In this document: positions 1 through 10,366 of the stretch, piece after piece
Position numbering within the stretch: position 1 is the stretch's first letter
Layout of the letters: each line of letters begins with the position of its first letter
NCBI GenBank assembly: GCA_037962975.1
Contig: CM075673.1
Coordinates: 17,468,001-17,532,000, forward strand
Length of the DNA stretch: 64,000 nt
Source of the DNA: Clitoria ternatea
Taxonomy: Eukaryota; Streptophyta; Magnoliopsida; Fabales; Fabaceae
Direction of reading: 5' to 3'
Notes under the pieces: model-generated
What the model saw: the letters and a program-made list of their open reading frames with translations, nothing else
Databases searched by the model: none
What the model was told of the DNA's origin: nothing
Translations under genes and position numbers: made by a program

Positions 1-1240
1 ATTAAATGCAAGAAGCAAGAAAGCACACAAAAAGGATGCAAATTAGAAACTCTAGAATGCTTAAGACTTCATAATCCTTTTGTATAGTTTCCCAAATAAT
101 TTTTCCTCAAACAAGAGTTTAAATATGCACTAAAAGAATATTTTTAGGTACTGCAATAATGAAAATATAGCTGCTGGATTTTTTATATATATATTCAATG
201 TTTTTGAAGCACTTTTTTCACATTTTTTTGCTAGTAAGTGGCCTAAACAATTATAGTAACAATGGCCAATGAACTCTTTTGCTTTTCACACTTTTTTCTT
301 GATTTATGATGCTCTTTGCTCTGTTTTTTCATCAATTTTACTGCAGCAAAAACAGAATTGGAAATGCTCACAAATAGTGTATAAAAGAGGTACAAAGTGG
401 AAAACTATCAAAGGTGCAAAGCAAGCATCAACTTCCACAACAAAAACGCTATGGAAGGCAACTTAAAATGAATCAAATGACATCAAAATAAATATGAAAA
501 GTATGAAAAGAGTAAGATACAGCTGCTGAAAAATTAGAAATTAATCTAGAAAACACACCTAAAAAGGAAGCTAACAATCCTACAAAAGGCAAAGCACAAA
601 GTCACCTTAAAATGAGGTGAACTTAACAACTTTAGGAGCTTGTTAGGCACTTTAAAATATGTCTTTAAAATTCTTTAGAGTCCAGCCACAACAAACTAAA
701 GCAAAGTCAAATCAAATAGCCTAGAAAAACAAGAGAAACAAGCTCCACACCTAATACACTTTCTAAGGAAACTATAGAACACTATAACAATGAATCAAAC
801 ACCTAAGAGGCAACAATATACCACAGGAAATTCATAAAGTTTAGATCTGGAATTTTAACAAAAATTAAATAAATGACACAAAAGCAACACAATATACAAG
901 GAAATGGCAAGAAAACACAAAGTTATGAAGGTTACTTGAAGTGTAAGGCACCTTAAGGTCAACAACTTTGACTAAAAAGTTTTTTCTCAATTTTGAATGA
1001 AATTTTGAGGTTATACCATAGTCGTATGCAATATCAAGAGTTGTGAAGGCACTTCTCAAAATTCCAAGCCAAAGTATGTAGATCTAAAACTTCAAGTAAG
1101 TATAACTTCTTCAATTTTTTGAGTTTTTAAGCATATGATATATGGAAATTTATGTAGAGGAGATGAAGAATTCAATTATGGAACTGAAAATGCATAACAC
1201 ATACTACACAAAAATAGATCTAAGAAAAACTAAGAGAAGG
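1..1240 (-). mobile_element. Element A: 5' untranslated leader of a Ty3 retrotransposon (partial)
   Basis: AT-rich sequence without a supported gene. It lies directly inside the primer-binding site and LTR edge of element A, so on the minus strand it is the leader that would lead to gag, which is left of the window. Short phrases such as CCTTAAAATGAGGT resemble the leader of element C (near 22743, CCTTAAAGTGAGGT), which suggests the two elements are related. The short ORFs here have no recognisable domains and are treated as chance. Confidence 0.55.
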
Positions 1241-1257
1241 TGAGACTCATGATACCA
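1241..1257 (-). other. Primer-binding site of element A
   Basis: On the minus strand this reads TGGTATCATGAG, close to the methionine-tRNA type plant primer site TGGTATCAGAGC. It lies five bases inside the LTR edge (TGTAGG on the plus strand, CCTACA on the minus). Element C has the same layout. Confidence 0.6.
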
Positions 1258-1262
1258 AATAT

Positions 1263-1338
1263 TGTAGGAAATGCCTTGATTGCCTAGCTTATAGAGGTGG
1301 ATCTTCTTCTCTAGCTTGCTTAGATCCAAGAATCCTTG
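1263..1338 (-). repeat. Element A 5' LTR, distal part (split by element B)
   Basis: The LTR 3' end (minus strand ...CCTACA) lies just outside the primer site. The LTR is interrupted at 1338 by element B and continues at 14750. The two parts together make an LTR of about 930 bp, similar to the 799 bp of element C. Confidence 0.6.
1334..1338. repeat. Target-site duplication of element B, left copy (CCTTG)
   Basis: CCTTG directly precedes the TGTAACACCC terminus of B. The same five bases follow the other terminus at 14745-14749. Confidence 0.93.
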
Positions 1339-2699
1339 TGTAACACCCTCGGTTAGATAAGACAAATCCTTCTGTAGGTTCATCCCATTTAACTGAGAGT
1401 GTTAACAGTTTTTAGAAAAAGTGAATATTTTTTTTAAAAAAAATAAATACGTGGCAAATCAGCGGAAGTAATATTGTATATATCACATAGTCATTCACAA
1501 ACTGTAAATAATTGTACTCTTAACAGAATGGGGCACGCAGGCACCCTTAAATATTATACAGTCATCCGGTGTCTGATTATAAATATTCTATCCTTAATGA
1601 TTATTCTCAATTGGTTCAGCGTATTGCTGATCTTCACACTCGGGTTCTTGAGTTTCTAATTCCTCTGAAAAATGTTCAACAGTAAGGGTGAGTATAACCC
1701 AAGACCCTGATTGGTTCATCCGATGCGGACATAATCCAGTTAACATACAATATCACATAGATCATACATTTAGCATATTTATAACAATCAAACATGTTGT
1801 CATCACATAATCGTATATTTAGCATGTTCATAATTATAACAATCAAGCATATTACCATGTAATAAATCATACATATAACATATTCACAATTATAACAATC
1901 AAATATGATGTAATGAATGCATGAGTTCGGATCCATTATGATTTATCTTTGATTAAGTCTCATGATGCATGTGGGCCCAATAAATCGTTTCATCTTCTTC
2001 TCATTCTGTGGAATATCACCATTCCAATCATCTAGAGCGATCAGGGTCCGCCCAAGTTCCATGTGGTACAAATGAACTCATTGGTTCTCATCATTAATTT
2101 AAATATTTTTGGAACTTGGATTCCTACGATCATAGTTACACTCCGTCATTTAGTCAAAGTACACTAGAATTGCATCGTCTCACCCGGCTATCAGGCGCGA
2201 CTCTGATGCCATTGGGTTGCCGTTCCAGTTGTACTCCCAAGATTCTTCATGGAGATCGAACGTGAGTGTCCTTCACTGTACCAAGTGTATGCTCTAGAGG
2301 TTTTTCTTCTTCTAAAAAAAATATTTTCATGATGCGAAATGCATTTATCCTTTTAATTGATTCCTTGGGTATCTTATGTATTTCCAGTCTCATCATATCA
2401 TTCTCAAGTTCTTTGAATTTCCTCAATCATTTAAACCTTGTAAGATATTCATTTATTATTTAAAGAAATATATCTATTATATATTCTTTTATAAAGAGTA
2501 AAATAATATATATTCTTTATGTAAATACGCATAATTTGGATATTAACAATGTATAATAATAATAAAACTAATAATAATGATAACAATATTAAGTTGACAG
2601 TAAATAATGATAATAATAGAATAAGAATAATAATTATAACTTACCAATAACTTAAAAAGTAGTGAAGATTAGTTTCTAATTAAAAATTCAAGTGAAAAA

Positions 2700-4150
2700 C
2701 ACTAAAAATAGAGTTTTCCGAGTGAAACAGAGGTAAATCCGAGTGAAATGAGTATGATTCCGAGTGGAATCATACAGAGAAGGGTTCTCCAAGCGATCTG
2801 GCTAAAAATCTAAGTGAAATTGTACTGGGAGGCTGTTTTCCGACTGAAACAGGTCTGATTCCGAGTGGAATAAATTATATCCGAGTAGAAATGTTGATTT
2901 CCAAACTTTTTGAGAAAAATAGGTTTAATACTGAGTAAAAATTGAGTTTGCCGAGTGAGATGAGTCGAATACCGAGTGGAACTGAATCATCCGAGTAAAA
3001 TAAATCTGTTCCGAGTGAAAAATGAATTTTTCCGCATGAGGTAGCTATGAATCCGAGTGAAATAAACTGAGTAGAATTTTCTAACTGAAAACAATAAGTA
3101 ATCCGAGTGAAACAGAAGCTGAAAAGTAATTTTCTTAACTAAATATCTTGAATTCTGAGTGAAACAAATTTCTGAGTGAATTAAAATATAAATCCGTATG
3201 AAGTCAGTAGGAAAAAATGGTTTGCTGAGTATCATTGTTTGTAAATCCGAGTGAAAATCATTCTGCTGACTGGAATACCTTCGAGTAAGGTAAATCCGAG
3301 TGAAATAATTCCTGATTCCGAGTGGAATCAGGTTGATACAAGTTTTCTGAGTAAAATAGGTGTAACACCGAGTGAAATAATTAAGATTTCGAGTGTAATA
3401 AGCACGATTTCAAATAAAATCAAGCTGAGAGGGTCTTCTAAGTAAAACAGTTCTAAATCCGAGTGAAATCAATCTGAAAGAGTTTTCTTAGTGAAGTTAA
3501 AATGCCTTCCGAGTGAAACATAATGAAGAAACAATTCTCTGGGTGAAATTAATCTAATTCTGAGTGAAATAAAATAGGATTCCGAGTGGAATTAGTCTAA
3601 AAGGAATTTTCTGAGTAAAAATGTTTGTGAATCCGAGTGAAAATGTGTCTCCAAGTGAAATAAAATCTGATTCCGAGTAGAATCAGTATGAAAATGGTTC
3701 CTGAGTAAAAATAAGATAAGTTCCGAGTGCAACATGAGTTTAACGAGTGAAATTAATTAAAAAGGGTTCTGTCTGAATGAAATAATATAAATCCGAGTAG
3801 AATAACTGCTTGCTGAGTAAAATAAAGTGTTTGCCGAGTGAAATAAGACTGGGAAGCTACTGACCGAGAGCAATAGAGTGTTTTCCGAGTGAATTTACTG
3901 AAAAGGGTTCTGAGTAAAAGATAACTATATTTTTCTGAGTGAAATTAAGTCAAATTCCGAGTGAAATAATTCAAGAAATAGATTTCTGAGTAAAATAAGA
4001 CTTGGAAGATGCTGTCCGAGAGAAAAAGAGTGTTTTCCGAGTGAAATATGGTATTTTCCGAGTGAAATATGTTATATCCGAATGAAAATGAGTTGATAAT
4101 TAAAGAATCCGATTGAAATGATACCAAAACCGATTGAAATGGCCTAAAAC
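2700..4150. repeat. CCGAGTG array in the B 3' LTR
   Basis: I count roughly two dozen exact CCGAGTG copies on the plus strand, usually followed by AAA or GAA, and at least as many one-change variants (CTGAGTG, CCGAGTA, CCAAGTG). Spacing is irregular at about 20-40 bp with AT-rich filler, so it is a dispersed motif array and not a simple tandem repeat. On the element's own strand the motif reads CACTCGG. The second copy is at about 11735-13170 in the 5' LTR. Confidence 0.9.
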
Positions 4151-4545
4151 CGAACCTGTTATCATTAAACTCATAGTTTTTCACTGGAAATCACACGGTA
4201 CCCATGAATCTTAGCATTTTCAGTCCAATAAGTACATGTCATATCACAATTCATCACTCGGTAACAGATATATATATATATACATGCATATACAGATATC
4301 AATATAAAGCATTTAATTCATACACACTGAATCTGTCCCCACTCGGTTTTCCCACAAGGCACCCAAGAATATACCCCCTTACCTCTATGAAGTTTCTGGA
4401 GGAGAAGAAAGAGGCTCCTTTCACTGTCCTGCTTCGAATCCGAGTGAAACAGAGGGGAAAGGAGAGGGAAAAACTTGCTGGAAAAGAGAGTGATGAAGAG
4501 TGTTGGGTCGTGTGTGTGGTGTGAGTTCTGAGGGCCTTGAACTCG

Positions 4546-4553
4546 TTTAAATA
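4546..4553 (-). promoter_or_regulatory. Candidate TATA box of the B LTR (3' LTR copy)
   Basis: TATTTAAA on the minus strand. Just downstream on that strand (about 4520-4400) lies a pyrimidine-rich stretch like a plant 5' UTR. The copy that would drive element B is in the 5' LTR at 13567-13574. Position fits a U3/R boundary; transcription start is inferred. Confidence 0.5.
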
Positions 4554-4590
4554 GGGAGAGAGTGAGTGGGAAGACAAGTGGAAGATAGCT

Positions 4591-4710
4591 TTTCTGAGTG
4601 GCATGCTGAGTCAGTGCCCATTTCCGAGTGGTATGCTGAGTCAGTGCCCATTTCCGAGTGGTATGCTGAGTCAGTGCCCATTTCTGAGTGGTATGCTGAG
4701 TCAGTGTCCA
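4591..4710. repeat. Four tandem copies of a 30-bp unit next to the B promoter
   Basis: Four head-to-tail 30-bp units (4591, 4621, 4651, 4681), each with a CCGAGTG-like heptamer followed by GCTGAGTCAGTGCCCA. They lie about 40 bp upstream of the candidate TATA box on the element strand, as a proximal enhancer repeat would. The same four units are at 13612-13731. Long ORFs here, such as minus 4318-4728 with its repeated short peptides, are artefacts of the 30-bp period. Confidence 0.9.
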
Positions 4711-4834
4711 TTTCTGGTCGTCCACCATCCATAATGCGCACGATTGGATTTAAATATCATTAAAAGACAAAATTGAAGTCAACACGCACTTCTGTCAGTG
4801 AATTCTGACTGGAATATTTGAATACCGAGTGAAA

Positions 4835-5560
4835 ATACACTCGGTTAACACTTCTGTCAGTGAATTCCGACTGGAATTCCCACTTCCGAGTCTCAATTGC
4901 AATTCTTCACTCGGGTTTTCTTCGAAACTGACTTAGGTACTCGGTTTCTCACTCGGTAATACCTCTTCAGACCGAGTCCTCTCTTTCTCAGTGAATCTTC
5001 ACTCGGAACCCGAGTCTTCCTCACTCAATTCACTCGGTTTAGACCATTTCCTCTCAGACCAAGACTCACATATACTTCTCTCACTCGGTTTTAGTCCAGT
5101 GGAGTGTATCTCACTCAGAATTAGCTCCCTCCACCATTTCCACTCGGTTTCCTAAGTAAATTCATAGGAAACCGTTCGGAATACTTCCATGTAACACGTT
5201 CCACTCGGAATACTTCCAAGCATCAAATCAACATAAACTTGAGTGTTTAAGCTTTCTTTCACTCGGAATACTTCAACCAGTGTAGTCTCCTTCAGAATAG
5301 GAAGCATTCAACTCGGAACCGAGCCTTTCTAGGGTGTTTTCACTCGGATTTTCACTCAGAAGTGATTCTTTTGATCACTCTTCACTCAAAATTGCATCTC
5401 AGTCAGGATTCCACTCGGTGGTAGTCCCTTCAGTCATGTTTTACTCGGAAAACATGACACTGGCTCGGAATTCCATCCTCCACTCGGAATTCCTGATCCT
5501 TCACTCGGAATTCTTCTCTGTCACTCAGAACAGAGCCCTTTTCACTTGGTTTTTGCATAA
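4835..5560. repeat. CACTCGG array in the B 3' LTR, opposite polarity
   Basis: About a dozen or more exact CACTCGG copies on the plus strand with many variants (CACTCAG, CACTTGG). The polarity is opposite to the 2700-4150 array. The two arrays meet around the candidate promoter; at 4833-4854 the two orientations face each other as a small inverted repeat. Second copy at about 13853-14572. Confidence 0.88.
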
Positions 5561-5723
5561 TTTCACTAATATTCCATATAAACTCTATTATTACGTGCAA
5601 AAATGACATTTTTGAGGTACTATAGACCATCAACAAGGTATATATTGACTTATTCTTGCTTACAAACCCTCCATAATTAAAATTTACAAGGATAAAATTG
5701 TTTCTAAAAACAGGGATGTTACA

Positions 5724-5740
5724 TTCTCCCCTCCTTTTAG
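5724..5740 (-). other. Polypurine tract of element B
   Basis: On the minus strand an A/G run, AAAAGGAGGGGAGAA, directly abuts the 3' LTR. This is the expected plus-strand primer position in a Ty3 element. Confidence 0.85.
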
Positions 5741-5763
5741 AAATTTCGTCCCGAAATTTAAAG

Positions 5764-8700
5764 TTAAAATAATTGAGGGTACAATTCTCTCATTTTCTCC
5801 TCAATTTCCCAAGTAGCATCCCCATCATCTGTCTGACTCCAAACTACCTTGACCAAAGAAATTTCTTTGCCTCTTAGCTGTTTGAGACATCGGTCAGCAA
5901 TCTTAACCGGCGATGCTTCAAAGGTAAGATTTTCTTTCAGAACAAATTGATCGGGACTTAGAACATGATCAGGGCTTGGTACATATTTGCGGAGTTGAGA
6001 GACATGAAATACATTATGAAGGTTTGTCAGCTCGGGTGGCAGAGCAATGCGGTACGCATGAGTTCCTATCTTTCGCAGAATCTGATAGGGTCCTACGTAT
6101 CTGGGGCTTAACTTCTTGGCCTTCAAAGCTCTTCCTACTCCAGTGGTAGGGGTAACTTTGAGAAATACATGGTCACCTTCTTCAAATTCTAATGGCTTCC
6201 GTCGCTTGTCATAATAACTCTTTTGTCTATCTTGCGAAGCCTTCATTGCCATTTGAATCCTCTGAACTTGTTCTGTTGTCTTCTGAACAATCTCTGGTCT
6301 AATTATTGTCTTTTCACCAGTTTCATACCAACATAAAGGTGTACGGCACTTTCTTCCATACAAAGCTTCATAAGGGGCCATTCCGATGCTTGCATGATAG
6401 CTATTGTTGTAAGTGAATTCAATGAGTGGAAGGTATTCTTGCCAACTTCCTCTATGTTCTAGGACACAAAGACGCAACAAATCTTCAAGAGTCTTGATTG
6501 TTCTTTCTGATTGTCCGTCTGTCTGTGGATGATATGCGGAACTTAACTTCAGACGAGTTCCTAGAGCTTGTTGCAGGATCTTCCAAAACTGTGATGTGAA
6601 ACGAGGATCTCGATCGGACACAATCGCAGTGGGAGTTCCATGTAATCGTACAATCTCCTTGATATAGATCTGGGTGAGTTTTTCTAGGGAATACTTCATA
6701 TTAACAGGAATGAAGTGAGCGGTCTTTGTTAATCGATCCACGATTACCCAAATAGCATCACATCCAGCTGATGTTCTGGGAAATCCACTCACGAAATCCA
6801 TAGCAATCTCATCCTATTTCCATTCTGGAATATCCAAAGGACGAAGGGTCCCACTTGGTCGTTGTTGTTCCGCTTTTACCTTCTGACACATCAGGCAAGC
6901 TGTTACGTACTCTGCGATATCCCTTTTCATTCCTTGCCACCAGAATAATTTCTTCAAGTCCTGGTACATCTTGGTTGATCCTAGGTGGATACTGTACTTA
7001 CTTTTGTGTGCTTCATCCAGGATAGATCTCTTAAGATCTGCGTTGAATGGAATACAGAGCCTCTGTTGATACTTGATCACTCCATGTTCATCTTTGCTAA
7101 ACTCTGAGACTCCTTCTTTTGTCTTTTCTGCTAGATCTTGTAATTCCTGATCATTGGCTAGAGCTTCTTTGATTTGTTCCAAGAAATCATTGGAAATCCT
7201 TAGCATTCCAACCATAAGGCTTCCCCTTTTTGGTGTTACCGCTAGGTTCAAATCGCGAAACTGTTCAATCAGTTCTAACTCCTTTGTCATCATATATGAT
7301 AGACGTAGGGCCCTTCTACTGAGTGCATCAGCCACAATATTTGCTTTTCCAGGATGATATCGGAGTTCAAAATCATAATCTTTGATAAATTCCATCCACC
7401 TACGTTGTCGCATATTCAACTCCTTCTGGTCGAATAGATACTTCAAGCTTTTATGATCACTGAAGACTTCGAAGTAGGTACCATACAAGTAGTGTCTCCA
7501 GATTTTCAAGGCAAACACAACAGCAGCTAATTCCAAGTCATGTGTGGGATAATTAACTTCATGCGTTCTTAGCTGTCTTGAAGCATAAGCAACAACCTTT
7601 CTTTCTTGCATTAGGACACATCCTAGTCCTTGTTTTGACGCATCACAGTACACTTCATATGGCTTGGCAGGATCTGGCAAAATCAAGACAGGTGCACTAG
7701 TGAGTCGTTGGCGTAACTCCATAAAACTGCTTTCGCATTTGTCAGTCCATTCGAATGGTTGATCTTTACGAGTCAGCTTAGTTAAAGGTGCTGCAATTCG
7801 AGAGAAATTCTCGATGAATCGACGATAATATCCAGCCAGTCCAAGGAAACTGCGGATTTTCGTCACATTCTTGGGTTGTTCCCAATTTAGTACAGCTTCA
7901 ACCTTTGTAGGATCCACAGCAATTCCTTCCTTAGAGATGACATGTCCTAAGAATTTCACTTCTGTCAACCAGAATTCACATTTTGAAAACTTGGCGTACA
8001 ATTGCCTTGCACGCAAAGTGTTTAGAACAATTCGAAGATGCTCCTCGTGTTCCTCATGGCTCTTAGAGTAGACGAGAATGTCGTCAATGAATACAACCAC
8101 GAATTTGTCCAAGTACTCATGGAAGATTCGATTCATGTACCCCATAAAGACTGCAGGTGCATTTGTAACTCCAAAGGGCATAACAAGATACTCATAGTGC
8201 CCATAGCGTGTTCTGAATGCCGTTTTGGGTACATCATCTTTCTTTACCCTGATTTGATGATAGCCTGATCGCAGATCAATCTTCGAGAAGATAGTGGCTC
8301 CTCGTAATTGGTCCATCAAATCATCAATCCTTGGAAGAGGGTAACGGTTCTTGATCGTAGCTTTATTTAACTGACGATAGTCAACACATAACCGCATACT
8401 GCCATCCTTCTTTTTGACTAGAAGAACTGGTGCTCCCCAAGGTGAGACATTGGGTCTAATCATTCCTTTCTCTAGAAGTTCTTCTAATTGTTCTTTGAGC
8501 TCACTGAGTTCCTTGGGTGACATCCGGTAAGGAGCAATAGAGATAGGTCCCACGCCCGGTACAATATCAATGCTGAATTCGACTTCTCGCTCTGGAGGTA
8601 GCTCTCGTATGTCCTCAGGGAATACTTCTGGAAATTCTTGAACAACGGGAATCTGTTCAAGTTGAGAAGTGGCCTTACTTTCAGGTTTAGTAAGGATCAT

Positions 8701-10185
8701 GTATAGTTGGACTTCTTTTGAGATTACCTTTTCTGAGCTAACAAGGCAAGAATTTGTGACTTGATCATATTCAGATGTAGTAGACCCGTGAGAGATGGAT
8801 CTATTATGACAGTCAATCAGAATATGATTGGCAGCAAGCCAATTCATCCCTAGAACAATGTCTAGATCAATCAAAGGTAAACATATCAGATCTACCTGAT
8901 AAGCTTTCCCTTCGATGTTAAGAGGACATTCTAGACATATGCGAGTAGAGCAAATGGGCTTATTGGCGGCAGTTGTGACAATCATTTGATAGGGCAGAGA
9001 GATTGTAGGAAGCTTTAAATGTTTTACACAATTCTCAGATATGAAAGAATGAGTGGCTCCAGAATCATATAATACATTTAATAGAGTACTTCCTATAAAG
9101 CATGTACCTTGCACAAGATCGTTCTCTTGTGATACTTCTGCACCATTCATGGTAAAAACTCTGGCATTTCCCCCTGGCCTTCCGGTTGAGTTGTTTCCGG
9201 GCCTTCCAGGATTATTGTTCTGTCTGAAGTTGTTGTTGCGGGAAACATTCTGCATTCTCGGGGCATTGTTGGTAGAGACATTTGCAGTAGATCCTCCACT
9301 TCCTTGACCTGTTGGTCGTACTGCCTGTCTTTGAGTTACTTGTTGTTGGTTATTTTTATTCCTGTACCAACAGTCAACATCACGATGTCCGATCCGTCCA
9401 CAAATTGTGCAGTTTCTACTACTTTGGTTCTCCTGACCTTTAGGAGGAATTCGGTTGGCTGAGTTGAAAGATCGGAAATATGGTCGATCTCCTCGAAAAT
9501 CCCTCCTTTGCTGTCGATCTGGCATACGTCGCTCTGGCCCATGATTAGACGCTTCAGGTCGTCGAAGATTAGAGGTGTTCTCAAATATACGGCATCTGTC
9601 AACCAAAGTAGTGAATTGGGTAATTTGTTGACAACATATGGCTTGACGAATCTCATGTCGTAGCCCTGCCTCGAACTTTGAACATCTTGATGCTTCTCCC
9701 ATGTGAGTGTAATAGGGACAACATTTTGCCAGTTCATCAAACTTAGCTGCGTACTCCCCAACAGTCATATTGCCCTGTTTCAGATTAAAGAATTCCTGCT
9801 CCTTTTGCCTCCTTATGTCTTCAGGGAAATATTTAGCGAGAAATTCTGTCTTAAATCGTCCCCAAGTAATGATATGTCCATCAGTAGCTAGTCTGACTCT
9901 AGCATGAGTCCACCAGTGTTCTGCTTCTCCAACCAACATGAAAACAGCAAAGGTTACACAATCCTCATCTGAACATCGCATAGCGACAAAAATCTTTTCA
10001 AGGTGTTCAATCCATAGTTGTGCCCCTTCTGGATTGAAGCCTCCTTTGAACTGCGTAGGATTGTTTCTTTGAAAATCAGCTAATCCTTGTCTGGCAGAAG
10101 CATGAGGTAACTCTTGTCTTTCTATTACCTCCACAATTCTGGTAAGAAGATTCTCCATCACGTGATTGTTATTTTGGCGTGCCAT
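5764..10185 (-). pseudogene. Element B gag-pol polyprotein, one in-frame stop
   Basis: Encodes the element's capsid and enzymes in one frame. The first 1123 residues start at 10185 and carry a Ty3-type gag (about 40-200), a CCHC knuckle (CTICGRIGHRDVDC, near 259), aspartic protease (DSGATHS, near 374), reverse transcriptase (LCVDYRQLN near 599, FIDDIL near 699), RNase H and the HHCC finger of integrase. A TAG at 6816-6814 then interrupts the frame. The same frame reopens and runs to 5764 with the integrase core (DFVSGFPRT, SDRDPRFTS, HPQTDGQSE) and a chromodomain-like tail (ATWEIEEKMRELYPQL). The stop stands where the family usually has tryptophan, one base from TGG, so a recent nonsense mutation fits better than programmed readthrough, which is not expected inside integrase. 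The rest looks undamaged. Confidence 0.92.
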
Positions 10186-10350
10186 TAGGAATTTGCTGAA
10201 AGAATATCAACAAATAGATTTAGGGTATGCGTTATGTGGAGTATTCCACATAGGATATTTAGTCTTAGGAGTGTTATGGACTGTTCAATATTTCTATCAA
10301 AGTACGTGGAAACCTAATGGTCCACTCCACAAGCTTAATGAATCGACTAT

Positions 10351-10362
10351 GCTCTGATACCA
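10351..10362 (-). other. Primer-binding site of element B (initiator tRNA-Met type)
   Basis: Reads TGGTATCAGAGC on the minus strand, four bases inside the 5' LTR. This exact site is the usual one for plant Ty3 and Ty1 elements and fixes the element's orientation. Confidence 0.93.
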
Positions 10363-10366
10363 CCTT

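Larger units (their letters stand above)
1339..5723 (-). repeat. Element B 3' LTR (4385 bp)
   Basis: Matches 10367-14744 almost throughout. It is unusually long, about as long as the internal region. Most of its length is arrays of a degenerate heptamer (CCGAGTG or its complement), described separately. Many of the differences between the two LTRs are C-to-T or G-to-A at CG dinucleotides inside that heptamer. The ORFs read from it are translations of the repeats, not genes. Confidence 0.95.

Noticed and set aside
4318..4728. A 136-codon minus-strand ORF with a repeated short peptide (and its copy at 13339-13749)
   Set aside because: It is a translation of the four 30-bp LTR repeats plus flanking LTR sequence; a unit length divisible by three keeps frames open by chance.
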